Shown here: piece after piece, positions 17,146 through 25,402 of the stretch
How positions within the stretch are numbered: position 1 is the stretch's first letter
Layout of the letters: each line of letters opens with the position of its first letter
Source of the DNA: Nostoc desertorum CM1-VF14
GTDB lineage: Bacteria > Cyanobacteriota > Cyanobacteriia > Cyanobacteriales > Nostocaceae
Assembly (NCBI GenBank): GCA_019359245.1
Contig: JAHHHR010000003.1
Location: 248,001 to 312,000, forward strand
Reading direction: 5' to 3'
Length of the DNA: 64,000 nt
Position numbers and translations under genes: made by a program
The notes under the pieces: generated by a model
What the model was told of the DNA's origin: nothing
The model's database searches: none
What the model saw: only the letters and a program-made list of their open reading frames with translations

Positions 17146-18546
17146 ATGACCAAACTGAAAAAAGTACATTACAAAACCAAAGCCCGCACCGCAGGTGCTT
17201 TCGTCCTGTCGCGACTCCTCGTCACGCTCTTGGCGGCAACAGTGTTTCTGGCACCGCCCGCTCGCCTGCTAGCGCAGCAATTTGCCCAGACCGGCGCACA
17301 AACCCAGGTTGCGGGCAAGGCGATGTCTACGACGGGCTACGCCTACGCGACCGAAGACAACGCCATCCGTCCCTTCCGCGTCCACGTCCCGCAAGAGGCG
17401 ATCGCCGATCTCCGCAGGCGCATTGCGGCGACTCGCTGGCCTGACAAGGAGACTGTCGCCGACCAGTCGCAGGGCGTGCAACTGGCGACAATGAAGGAAC
17501 TCGCTCGTTACTGGGGAACGAAGTACAACTGGCGGAAAGCCGAGGCGAAGCTGAATGCTTTACCGCAGTTTGTAGCGAACATCGACGGACTGGACATTCA
17601 CTTTATCCACGTCCGCTCCAAAAATCCTAACGCTTTGCCGTTGCTCGTCACGCACGGATGGCCCGGATCGGTATTTGAACAGCTAAAGATCATCGGCCCG
17701 CTGACCGACCCGACGGCCTACGGGGGGCGACCAGAGGACGCCTTCGACCTGGTTATCCCGTCAATTCCCGGCTTCGGCTTCTCCGGCAAACCGATGGGCA
17801 CAGGTTGGAACCCCGACCACATCGCGCGAGCCTGGGCGGAGCTGATGAAGCGCCTTGGGTACACCCGCTACGTTGCCCAGGGCGGCGATTGGGGGTCCCC
17901 TATTTCCAGTGCGATGGCGCGCCAGGCACCAGCAGGATTACTCGGCATCCACATCAACTTGCCGGCAACAATCCCGCCCGAAGTGGCCGCGGTGCTCGCC
18001 GCCGGCGGACCCGCGCCAACAGGACTCTCCCAGAAGGAACGCGCGGCGTTCGACTCACTCGAAACGTTAAATAAGAAGAAACGGGCCTACGCCGTGGTGA
18101 TGGGTACGCGGCCGCAGACGGTCGGGTATGGACTAACGGACTCGCCGACCGGACTCGCGGCGTGGATGCTCGGGCATCCAGGCTTCGCGCAGTGGACAAG
18201 CAGCAGCAGCGATTCCGAAAAGTCCCCGACGAAAGACGAGGTGCTGGACAACATCACGCTGTATTGGCTGACGAACAGCGCGGTCTCGTCAGCTCGGCTG
18301 TACTGGGAGAACAACAACACCAGCATCTTGAACGCGGCCGCGCAGAAGACCGCCGAGATATCACTTCCGGTGGCTATCACAGTATTTGCAGAGGAGCAAT
18401 ATCTAGCTCCAGAGACATGGGCCCGGCGCGCCTATCGCAACCTGAACTACTTCCATGAGGTCGACAAGGGCGGTCACTTCGCGGCTTGGGAGCAGCCGCA
18501 GCTCTTCTCTGAGGAGATCCGCGCGGCGTTTGGGTCACTGCGTTAG
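17146..18546 (+). CDS. Sec-leader epoxide hydrolase family protein
   Basis: 466-aa epoxide hydrolase paralogous to the gene at 9193 over the whole mature part (AIRPFRV, KAEAKLNALPQF, DGLDIHFIHVRSK). HGWPGS begins at 170, nucleophile Asp248 is in GGDWG, and catalytic His is in KGGHFAAWEQP. Its N-terminus is not the Tat leader but the Sec-type leader shared with the DUF6130 gene at 8363 (basic MTKLKKVHYKTKART, then a hydrophobic core to about residue 40). ATG 17146 follows GAGAAAACACC; a TTG 21 nt upstream is in frame but less likely. Confidence 0.9.
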   Translation: MTKLKKVHYKTKARTAGAFVLSRLLVTLLAATVFLAPPARLLAQQFAQTGAQTQVAGKAMSTTGYAYATEDNAIRPFRVHVPQEAIADLRRRIAATRWPDKETVADQSQGVQLATMKELARYWGTKYNWRKAEAKLNALPQFVANIDGLDIHFIHVRSKNPNALPLLVTHGWPGSVFEQLKIIGPLTDPTAYGGRPEDAFDLVIPSIPGFGFSGKPMGTGWNPDHIARAWAELMKRLGYTRYVAQGGDWGSPISSAMARQAPAGLLGIHINLPATIPPEVAAVLAAGGPAPTGLSQKERAAFDSLETLNKKKRAYAVVMGTRPQTVGYGLTDSPTGLAAWMLGHPGFAQWTSSSSDSEKSPTKDEVLDNITLYWLTNSAVSSARLYWENNNTSILNAAAQKTAEISLPVAITVFAEEQYLAPETWARRAYRNLNYFHEVDKGGHFAAWEQPQLFSEEIRAAFGSLR

Positions 18547-18631
18547 TTGAAGAGAGACAAATAAACAATCACTGCACACTAACGACCAACGGCGGATTCA
18601 AAGCTTAAATACGCTTTCTCATAGAGGTTTA

Positions 18632-18871
18632 AATTAGACAGCTTTTAGGCATATTTCTTGGGGAGACTATCGCCGCTTGAAAGCCATTCTGTGTGGCGAA
18701 CAGCGGACGCGCAACGATCGGGTGTTAGGCTATGCCTTTTATACAGAGTCGTAAGTCGGTCGAGTGGGTATGACTTTAGAGCAAGCTCAGAAACAGGGTA
18801 TCTCTGCTTGCGAAGTCATCCTGCCAATGGCTCATATCGGAATGGCGCGAAGAAAAGAGCAACCGATAACT
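18632..18871 (+). pseudogene. Pyridine nucleotide-disulfide oxidoreductase fragment (mercuric-reductase-like)
   Basis: One frame reads AFRHISWGDYRRLKAIL, RNDRVLGYAFYTES-stop-VGRVGMTLEQAQKQGIS and VILPMAHIGMARR. This matches the junction into the C-terminal dimerisation domain of mercuric-reductase-like flavoproteins (usual pattern ...TDPQxGRVGMTxxEA). The stop falls exactly where PQ is expected. FAD- and NAD-binding parts are missing. Confidence 0.65.
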
Positions 18872-18895
18872 TAAAACCCATCGGCGGTAGACTGT

Positions 18896-19858
18896 TCATT
18901 GTTCAGCATAGAGTGATATCGTCTTTTTTGCCGCTTGCAAAACGCGATCGCGTAATTCTAATGGCTCAATTACCTGCATCTTTGCGCCAAACCCCAGCAC
19001 ATAAGCACAAGCCGCTTCTTCTATATCAAACCTCAGCCAGACGCGAGTCCAACCATCGGCATCGGGCGAGTCAATCTGTTCTATTCGGGCAAAGTATCCG
19101 GCATAGCGTAACCTAGGCATAACCTCTGGAGCAACACGCACCGTCACGCCATAGTAGGGCAGATTGGCTTTGAACTCAACCATCGATTGTTGCCAATAGT
19201 CGGCTAAGTTGAATTCAACTGGGCGAACACAAGGGTCATCCGTAAGTATGGCATCCCTCACTCGTGAAATCCGGTAAGAGCGTACTTCTGACTCTACCGA
19301 GGCAACAAAATACCAGACACTGCCTTTAGCAACCAGTCCAAGTGGATTAACCAATCGTTTAACACACTTGCCATCACTGCGTTCATAGCTCAGATGTACT
19401 TGCCGCTCTTGCCAAACTGCTGTTTGCAAAATTGGAAATGCTGACATTTCCTCGTCCCATCGATGCCAGCCTGTTGGATCAACATGAATCCGCTGGCTAA
19501 CCATTTCTGCCTGCTGACGATTGGTGGCAGGTATTGCTGCCAGAAGTTTGAGCAGAGCCGCTTCAAATGCTTGACTCCAGCCTAGATCGGCTAGCAAGTG
19601 TGCGGGCTTTGGCAAAAACAGCGCCTGAATCTCTGCCAAGTTAAGTCCTGTCAGCGTAGTTTGATAGCTGTCGAGTAAACTCCAACCACCCCCTTTACCG
19701 CGTTCTGCCATCACCGGAACTCCGGCACTGCTGAGGGCATCCATGTCACGATGGATGGTGCGCTCAGATACCTCCAATCGTTCTGCTAAATCCCGCGCCG
19801 TTAGCTGACGATAAACCTGCAACAACATCAGAATGGAGAGGAGGCGATCGGCACGCAT
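18896..19858 (-). CDS. YafY-type HTH/WYL-domain transcriptional regulator
   Basis: 320-aa regulator. Residues about 1-60 form a winged helix-turn-helix (LTARDLAERLEVSERTIHRD). The middle has the WYL sensor domain (YRISRVRDAILTDDP) and the end a WCX-like dimerisation domain (LRFDIEEAACAYVLGFGAKM). WYL proteins bind nucleotides or other ligands and control adjacent genes. The gene is transcribed away from the SDR at 20006; the 147-nt divergent spacer contains a palindrome (19907-19923), so it probably controls itself and the SDR. Confidence 0.9.
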   Translation of the reverse strand: MRADRLLSILMLLQVYRQLTARDLAERLEVSERTIHRDMDALSSAGVPVMAERGKGGGWSLLDSYQTTLTGLNLAEIQALFLPKPAHLLADLGWSQAFEAALLKLLAAIPATNRQQAEMVSQRIHVDPTGWHRWDEEMSAFPILQTAVWQERQVHLSYERSDGKCVKRLVNPLGLVAKGSVWYFVASVESEVRSYRISRVRDAILTDDPCVRPVEFNLADYWQQSMVEFKANLPYYGVTVRVAPEVMPRLRYAGYFARIEQIDSPDADGWTRVWLRFDIEEAACAYVLGFGAKMQVIEPLELRDRVLQAAKKTISLYAEQ

Positions 19859-19906
19859 AACTATCCCAAGACCAATTGGAACTACTTTTTACTTTACTGC
19901 CTAAAT

Positions 19907-19923
19907 ATGACAAGGGATGTCAT
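19907..19923. promoter_or_regulatory. Candidate operator for the WYL regulator
   Basis: Perfect 6-bp inverted repeat ATGACA-N5-TGTCAT in the middle of the divergent spacer between the regulator and the SDR. A dimeric HTH protein would fit this spacing. Assignment is inferred from position. Confidence 0.45.
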
Positions 19924-20005
19924 GAAGTTCAGCTTATGCTGCATAAAAATGGTTTGGAGTCATCTATTTCTTTAAACCACCTAGCAGGATTTAAGGAGGT
20001 TAATT

Positions 20006-20914
20006 ATGCAGCTATTGAAGAATAAAATTGCGCTCGTAGTTGGGGCAACACGCGGTGCAGGTCGTGGTATTGCTGTGGAACTTGGCGCAGCAGGAGCAAC
20101 CGTTTATGTCACCGGACGCACCACTCTTACTGTGCGATCGGAATACAACCGCCCTGAAACAATCGAAGAAACGGCAAAATTGGTAAACCAGGCTGGTGGG
20201 AAAGGAATCGCTGTTCTAGTCGATCATTTAGACCCAAAACAAGTACAGGCGCTTGTTGCTCGTATTGAGCAGGAGCAGGGTCGTCTGGATGTTCTGGTCA
20301 ACGATATTGGTGCAGAATATCTGGCGGAGTTCAACAAGCCCGTATGGGAGCTTTCTTTGGAGCGAGGATTACGAATGCTGAGACTGGCGATCGACACCCA
20401 CCTGATCGCTAGCCATTTTGCATTGCCGCTGTTGATCCAGAAACCTGGTGGATTGGTGGTCGAAATTACCGATGGTACTGCCGAATATAACGGCAAAAAC
20501 TATCGGCTGTCGCTGTTCTATGACCTTGCTAAAACCTCGGTAATTCGCATGGCGTGGGGATTGGCGCAAGAACTTAAACCGCATCAATGCACTGCTGTGG
20601 CGCTGACTCCGGGCTGGTTGCGCTCGGAACTCATGCTCGAGCATTTTGGAGTGAGTGAAGCCAACTGGCAGGACGCAACGGCAAAGGAACCGCACTTCAT
20701 CATTTCTGAAACGCCGCATTATGTTGGGCGTGCAGTTGCCTATCTGGCTGGTGATCCACAAGTGGTGCGCTGGAATGGCCAATCAGTTTCCAGTGGGCAA
20801 CTGGCGCAGGTTTATGGCTTTACTGATCTCGACGGCTCTCAGCCAGATGCGTGGCGCTACATTCATGAAGTGCAGGAGGCGGGTAAATCTGCTGATGCAA
20901 CAGGATATAGGTAA
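20006..20914 (+). CDS. SDR family oxidoreductase, probable target of the divergent regulator
   Basis: 302-aa SDR with a cofactor loop VVGATRGAGRGIA (11-23), GRTT at the NADP-selecting position, a VNDIG variant of NNAG (99-103), and Tyr172-Lys176 (YDLAK) as catalytic pair. The sequence between has an unusual long insertion (EFNKPVWELSLERGLRML). AAGGAGG lies 6 nt before the ATG. The pairing with a WYL repressor suggests induction by a small molecule. Confidence 0.87.
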   Translation: MQLLKNKIALVVGATRGAGRGIAVELGAAGATVYVTGRTTLTVRSEYNRPETIEETAKLVNQAGGKGIAVLVDHLDPKQVQALVARIEQEQGRLDVLVNDIGAEYLAEFNKPVWELSLERGLRMLRLAIDTHLIASHFALPLLIQKPGGLVVEITDGTAEYNGKNYRLSLFYDLAKTSVIRMAWGLAQELKPHQCTAVALTPGWLRSELMLEHFGVSEANWQDATAKEPHFIISETPHYVGRAVAYLAGDPQVVRWNGQSVSSGQLAQVYGFTDLDGSQPDAWRYIHEVQEAGKSADATGYR

Positions 20915-20988
20915 TGTTCGAGTCACAAAACTTCGTATTCTTTGACAAACTTCAGATTGCAATTAGTGTTTATTCTAATTTCGCGCAC

Positions 20989-21672
20989 CTACTGAAAATT
21001 ATTAACCCGACGACGATATTGATGTAGCAACAAAGCCGCTCCAGTAAAACCCAAGCCAACTAGCGTCATTGTAGCTGCTGGTTCTGGAACTCTTTGAGGA
21101 GTCCGTATAGAGAAATTTAGTACAGCTACACCCCTAGAGGTTAAGGGCCCATCAGTTGAACCTGGAGTCAGCCTGTCTTCTTGAGTGAAAGTTATTAAGC
21201 CTGTAGCATTCTCGAATATACCAGTTCCATCAGTAACATTTATGATGCCACCACCGACAATAGTTTGTTGAACCAGATCGATGACAGCGCGATCGCTTGC
21301 TCTTCCAAATAACTCATTAGAACCACCAAAATAGCGATCGCCACGAAGGTTGCCTTCTATGCCAAATACAGATGGATCTGCATCAAATGTGCTGAATATT
21401 TGGGTTCCGCGTTCCTCAAAACGCCCATAAGTTCTGCTGTCAAAGTTAGTTAATCCGAAAGGGGCATCACCAATACTTTCACCTAAAACGGCTACATCTA
21501 GAATGTTTTTTTCCTCATTAAAAACTGGACCAAAGATAGCTAGTGCGTCGTAAGTAATACTGAAATTATAAGTATTTTCCGTACTCTGTGCGGTTACTTC
21601 TTGTACATTCGCTCCAAAACTAAATAAACTTAAGGCTATGGGAATGAACCATGTGACTTTTTGACAGTGCAT
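20989..21672 (-). CDS. PEP-CTERM sorting-domain protein
   Basis: 227-aa exported protein. It has an N-terminal signal peptide (hydrophobic residues about 8-20) and a C-terminal VPEPAATMTLVGLGFTGAAL followed by RRR: the PEP motif, membrane helix and basic tail recognised by exosortase. The mature domain is acidic and beta-rich (YNFSITYDALAIFGPVFNEE) without a known fold. Predicted to be anchored or released at the cell surface. Confidence 0.9.
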   Translation of the reverse strand: MHCQKVTWFIPIALSLFSFGANVQEVTAQSTENTYNFSITYDALAIFGPVFNEEKNILDVAVLGESIGDAPFGLTNFDSRTYGRFEERGTQIFSTFDADPSVFGIEGNLRGDRYFGGSNELFGRASDRAVIDLVQQTIVGGGIINVTDGTGIFENATGLITFTQEDRLTPGSTDGPLTSRGVAVLNFSIRTPQRVPEPAATMTLVGLGFTGAALLLHQYRRRVNNFQ

Positions 21673-22741
21673 GATAGTCCTTTGTTTTTTAAGTTAAAAC
21701 ACAATTAGTGTCTCACCCAAAATAATACTAGAACTTACGCACTGTATAAAATAACTATCCTCTGTCTTAACGAGCTTCAGTTGTCTCAGGCTGCTGAGGA
21801 CATGCTTTTTAGATAAGTAGCCTAGGTTTAGAGCGACAAGGGAGCGTTACCCGAAGGGTGAAGATGAATATTCCTCATAATGAGCAGAGCGCCGCATTAG
21901 ACTGAATGGATGGCGTGATTTACACCCAGACTTGGTATCAGACCAATAAACTATTGCTTGCGAGGTGTGTCTGCCACAAACCATATCGCTACACCTCATT
22001 ACAAGTCAAACTCATCAGGAGCCGCTGACGAGCCTTGGCAAATCCTACTGCCGTGGTGGAATAGAGTAAATCAAAATGTGGGGCGATTGCGCTTCATCAG
22101 TTGCCGCAAGGGCTGAAAAACATTACTGCTGTTCGACCGAGAGCTAATCTGTTTCTCGTCGCTAAAGCTGTGGCCGATGGTGAGCTAATAAAGAACAGAT
22201 TGGGCACTAGCAAGTTGATCAATTTCCAGTGTATTTCTGGAAAACACATTGTGCCGTATGTATCTAAGATACATATCAATTTAGATCTATAGGATCTAAT
22301 GATTAATCGCTTTGTCAAATTCATCTTCATTAATTTTTATGCCTCAGCAACTAACTTGATATTTAGTGCATTAATTAGTACTAAAATCTGCAACTATTTA
22401 TAGAAAGGAGGAATTAGTAATGAATTTTCTACACTTGAAATTAGCAATAGTCTTTGAAATCACCGTCATCTTTGTGGATACACAGTATGATGAGCAGAAT
22501 AAATGTAATATTATTTAAAGTTTCTTAAGTATTAAGTCTGTTGCTAAATACAGTAAAATTAACTGGTGATTAAACCTTTGAAGCAAACCTCTCACTTTTA
22601 AAAAGTTAATATTAATTTCCTAAATGATTAAACATAAGCTCAAATAATCTTTTTAAACAAGAATATAATTCCAGCAAAAACTTTAGACGAAAAAGCTTCA
22701 TAATATTTCTTGATAATATTTTGATATTCAAAGGTAAGTTA
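21673..22741. other. 1-kb degenerate intergenic stretch
   Basis: No convincing gene. A frame at 22053-22292 reads ALHQLPQGLKNITAVRPRAN and continues protein-like to a stop at 22290-22292, but no family is recognised. The text CTGAATGGATGGCGT near 21903 recurs near 23375, so part of the stretch is shared debris. The last 350 nt are very AT-rich and contain a small ORF at 22420 and the upstream region of the gene at 22742. Confidence 0.4.
22420..22518 (+). CDS. Possible 32-aa small protein
   Basis: ATG 22420 is preceded by a strong AAAGGAGG (22405-22412) with 7-nt spacing and opens a 32-codon frame ending TAA 22516-22518. The peptide has a short hydrophobic run (LKLAIVFEITVIFV), so it could be a small membrane peptide. 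No homologue is known to me; the strong ribosome site is the only support. Confidence 0.3.
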   Translation: MNFLHLKLAIVFEITVIFVDTQYDEQNKCNII

Positions 22742-23203
22742 ATGCTCAATATAGATTTAGAACGACTTCTTTACGCAGTCAAAATAGATTTTCAAACAGA
22801 GGTTATTAAGATTGTTGGGCAAGTTTTTAGCGACACTCAGTTTCAGTTATCGGCTCGGAAAATCGGCAAAGTTCATGCAGCTTTAGTTGTACCACAAATT
22901 TATTTAAAATCATTACATCAAGACGATCAAAACATTTTTGATAATAACTTAGCTATTACTTTTAAAAGTGGAACCCGTGCTGTAGGGAATTTTCAAGTAA
23001 ATTATTTACCTAAAATAAATATCTTAACTATATCTGGGTATTACAAAGAGGGCACGGCTTATCTATGTTATTCTCCAGGGATGAATCCTGATTGGTACAA
23101 TGGCAGAGGTTATAAAATAGCTCGCCCTGATTGTATTGGAGAAAAGTTTGAGTTGTTAGCGAACAAGTTTTATCCATTTTTTGAAGAATTTTTTGCAGTT
23201 TAA
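22742..23203 (+). CDS. Hypothetical protein
   Basis: 153-aa protein, soluble, AT-rich coding sequence. ATG 22742 is preferred over a TTG 21 nt upstream because AAAGGTAAG lies just before it. The sequence alternates short beta-strand-like segments (FQVNYLPKINILTISGYY) and ends in an aromatic helix (YPFFEEFF). It has one CYSPGMNPDWYNGRGYK loop but no catalytic motif I recognise. A perfect 15-bp hairpin follows 30 nt after the stop. Confidence 0.5.
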   Translation: MLNIDLERLLYAVKIDFQTEVIKIVGQVFSDTQFQLSARKIGKVHAALVVPQIYLKSLHQDDQNIFDNNLAITFKSGTRAVGNFQVNYLPKINILTISGYYKEGTAYLCYSPGMNPDWYNGRGYKIARPDCIGEKFELLANKFYPFFEEFFAV

Positions 23204-23233
23204 TTCTAATTAAATGCGTTGTCAGGATGGCTG

Positions 23234-23271
23234 TAGAGCGACAGATTACGGTGAAATAATCTGTCGCTCTA
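23234..23271 (+). terminator. Perfect 15-bp hairpin downstream of the hypothetical gene
   Basis: TAGAGCGACAGATTA (23234-23248), 8-nt loop, TAATCTGTCGCTCTA (23257-23271). There is no T-run behind the stem, so it is either a factor-assisted terminator, a processing site or a small palindromic repeat. Confidence 0.5.
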
Positions 23272-23443
23272 TAAAATCAGCAAACAATTGATGAGCGTTA
23301 CGGCGTGATATTGGAGTTTGAAGACGTTTGCCTTGATAAGTTTGCTTAATTGGTGACAGATGCACCGCAATGGACTGAATGGATGGCGTAAGAAAGTTAG
23401 GTTTAGTGCAGAGTTAAGAGTTCATTCCTCAAACATCGCATTT

Positions 23444-23851
23444 TCAACCTTGATTTATTGCGCTTGGCTCCATGTATACAATTTCCCAAATATGGCCATC
23501 TAAATCAGCAAATCCATGTCCATACATAAAACTGTGGTCTTGCGGTTCATTATAGGTTGTTCCACCGGCGGCGACAGCAAGGCGAATCATTTCATCGACT
23601 TGTTCTCGGCTATCAGAAGATAAGCACACAAGGACTTCTGTGCTTTTTGTCGCATCACAAATTTCTTTGGGAGTAAACGTTTTAAACTTCTCATGCGTTA
23701 AGAGCATCACAAAGATGCTTTCGGACACAATCATGCAGGTGGCAGTTTCGTCAGTGAATTGAGGATTAAACTCAAAGCCGAGTTGAGTAAAGAACTTGAT
23801 CGATTGATTGAGGTTTTTGACTGGCAGATTGACGAAAATTTGAGTACTCAT
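23444..23851 (-). CDS. VOC (glyoxalase/bleomycin-resistance-like) protein
   Basis: 135-aa VOC protein: MSTQIFVNLPVKNLNQSIKF, LGFEFNPQFTDETATCMIV, and the C-terminal FADLDGHIWEIVYMEP. Members bind a divalent metal and act on or bind small molecules. It lies 3 nt downstream of a related but frameshifted VOC gene on the same strand, so the two were probably an operon. Confidence 0.87.
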   Translation of the reverse strand: MSTQIFVNLPVKNLNQSIKFFTQLGFEFNPQFTDETATCMIVSESIFVMLLTHEKFKTFTPKEICDATKSTEVLVCLSSDSREQVDEMIRLAVAAGGTTYNEPQDHSFMYGHGFADLDGHIWEIVYMEPSAINQG

Positions 23852-23951
23852 AAGTTATTCTTTTGAATTTTTGCACAGTAAAGGATCAGCGAAAAAGTTC
23901 TGAGGTTTGAGTCTAAAGGAGAGGCCCGTAAGCACCTCCGGTAATAACAGG

Positions 23952-24322
23952 TCAAGCCGCCTGTTCGCAATTAACCATCCAGGGAATACCGAATTGATCG
24001 ACCAACATACCAAAGCGCACAGACAGAAGGTTTGCTCGAGCGGCATCTTCACTTTTCCGTTTTCTGCCAGGGCATGAAAGACACGTTCTGCCTCGGCTGG
24101 CTCGTCAACGCTGATTTGCACGTAGAAGCCCTGGGGTGTTTCAAAATACCCAGGCGGGCTATCAGACCCCATCAACAGGCGATCGCCTAAATTAAGGCAG
24201 ATATGCATGATTTTGTCATGCCATTGGGCGGGCACATCAGAGTTAGTGAGCATCATGACAATTTTGCCGCCCAGACATTGCTCATAAAACTTGAATGCTG
24301 CTTCACAGTTGCCGTTGAACAT
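23952..24322 (-). pseudogene. PhnB-like VOC gene with frameshift and damaged start
   Basis: The N-terminal part reads MFNGNCEAAFKFYEQCLGGK and HICLNLGDRLLMGSDSPP, typical of PhnB-like VOC proteins, up to MPLEQTF. At about 24020-24026 one base is missing: restoring it gives W-SVRFGMLVDQFGIPWMVNCEQAA and a normal stop at 23952. As it stands, translation runs in the wrong frame to 23855. Upstream, an in-frame ATG-TAG suggests the usual first residues are also lost. Either a decaying gene or a sequencing error. Confidence 0.7.
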
Positions 24323-24448
24323 GAGATTCTACATAACAGTCCTCCCGCTCGGTTTGGCTCAGGGCATTTTTCTCTAGGTAAATCAGCAGTCAATATTTCA
24401 TGGGGTTGCCTCCTTTATTTCCCGTTGTTGCTTCCCTTCTTTGGTTAG

Positions 24449-24655
24449 TCGAACGGTGCTGCCTCAAATCGACACTCCGCCAAAAATTTTCAACTTCAGC
24501 AATTAATTGATAAAGATTTATACAAGATTGTTGAGCAAACACTAGCTGATTCGGAACGCGGTTATGGCAAGTTAACAGTACAAATTGACACAAATGCTTT
24601 AGCTCATCTGAAACACTGCCGAAGTGGCGTGAGCATTGCCTTTGAACTCGATTAA
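24449..24655 (+). pseudogene. Unidentified gene 3'-end fragment
   Basis: A 68-codon frame without an ATG. Its end is clearly protein-like: LQQLIDKDLYKIVEQTLADS, GKLTVQIDTNALAHLKHCRS and SIAFELD. It looks like a small soluble protein that has lost its 5' end. Family not recognised. Confidence 0.35.
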
Positions 24656-25056
24656 TTCCGTCCAGAGCTTCAGCTTATGCAATGCTCATTGTGTAACCCC
24701 AAAAGCTTTAATATCCAGAGAACTCGTGTCCTTTATACCCAAGACTTACAAAACTACAAATCTGTTTGAAATGCGAAGCTTGACTGGGGCACTCAATGGA
24801 ATAGGTGAATGTAATTTTAAAAATCTGTTTTACTTGAAAGTATGCTTCAAGCGAATGAAAAACCGCTACCTACGACAGCAGTCGCGAAACGCCTTGGGTA
24901 TCAGCGAGTTTTTTACAGGCATTTCCCAGAGCTATGCCGAGCGATTTCAGCCGAGTACGTTAGATATATGAAATAAATCTCACATCAAACGAATCGAACA
25001 CTGTTGCGAGGAGGTAAAACAAGCTGTTAGGCAAGTTCACACTGAAGGTATTTATC
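24656..25056. other. Gene-free stretch
   Basis: About 400 nt between the fragment and the MITE. Open frames exist, but none has a ribosome site, domain or codon pattern I would trust. No repeat recognised. Confidence 0.4.
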
Positions 25057-25224
25057 TTAGAGGATGTTTGGAAAGTTCTCTTGTCGGTATCAAAAATTTT
25101 AGATCCCCCTAAATCCCCCAATAAATTGGGGGACTTTGATTCCGGTTTCCGTCTTTTTAAGGGGGGTTAGAGAGGATCTAAAGAGCCTGAAGTCACAGCG
25201 AAATACTTTTCAAACAACCTCTTA
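25057..25224. repeat. Nested MITE-like element
   Basis: Outer inverted ends TTAGAGGATGTTTGGAAAGT (25057-25076) and ACTTTTCAAACAACCTCTTA (25205-25224) match at 17 of 20 positions. Inside lies a second palindromic unit at 25101-25179, AGATCCCCCTAAATCCCCC... against ...AAGGGGGGTTAGAGAGGATCT, with its own central hairpin. No ORF. The arrangement suggests one mobile repeat landed inside another. Confidence 0.65.
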
Positions 25225-25281
25225 GTGAAGCAGCTATTTCAAGGCTATTAGCTAAACCAGGATGTTTTCACGACAAAAAAA

Positions 25282-25308
25282 TTCGCGCTGCCCTTAAAGC
25301 AGCGCGAA
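25282..25308 (-). terminator. Rho-independent terminator of trnL
   Basis: On the minus strand a perfect 10-bp stem TTCGCGCTGC / GCAGCGCGAA with a 7-nt loop is followed by seven T (complement of 25275-25281). It lies about 95 nt beyond the tRNA 3' end. Confidence 0.85.
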
Positions 25309-25402
25309 GAGAAATTTGTTTGGAACCATAACTTTGCCACCCTTTATTGGAAGCATAAGCTTGCCGTTCTGGCAAAGTTATCGGTACTTTTCGCGTTTGA
25401 AA

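Noticed and set aside
24636..24971. 111-codon frame after the unidentified fragment
   Set aside because: No start context, no domain, composition like random AT-rich DNA.
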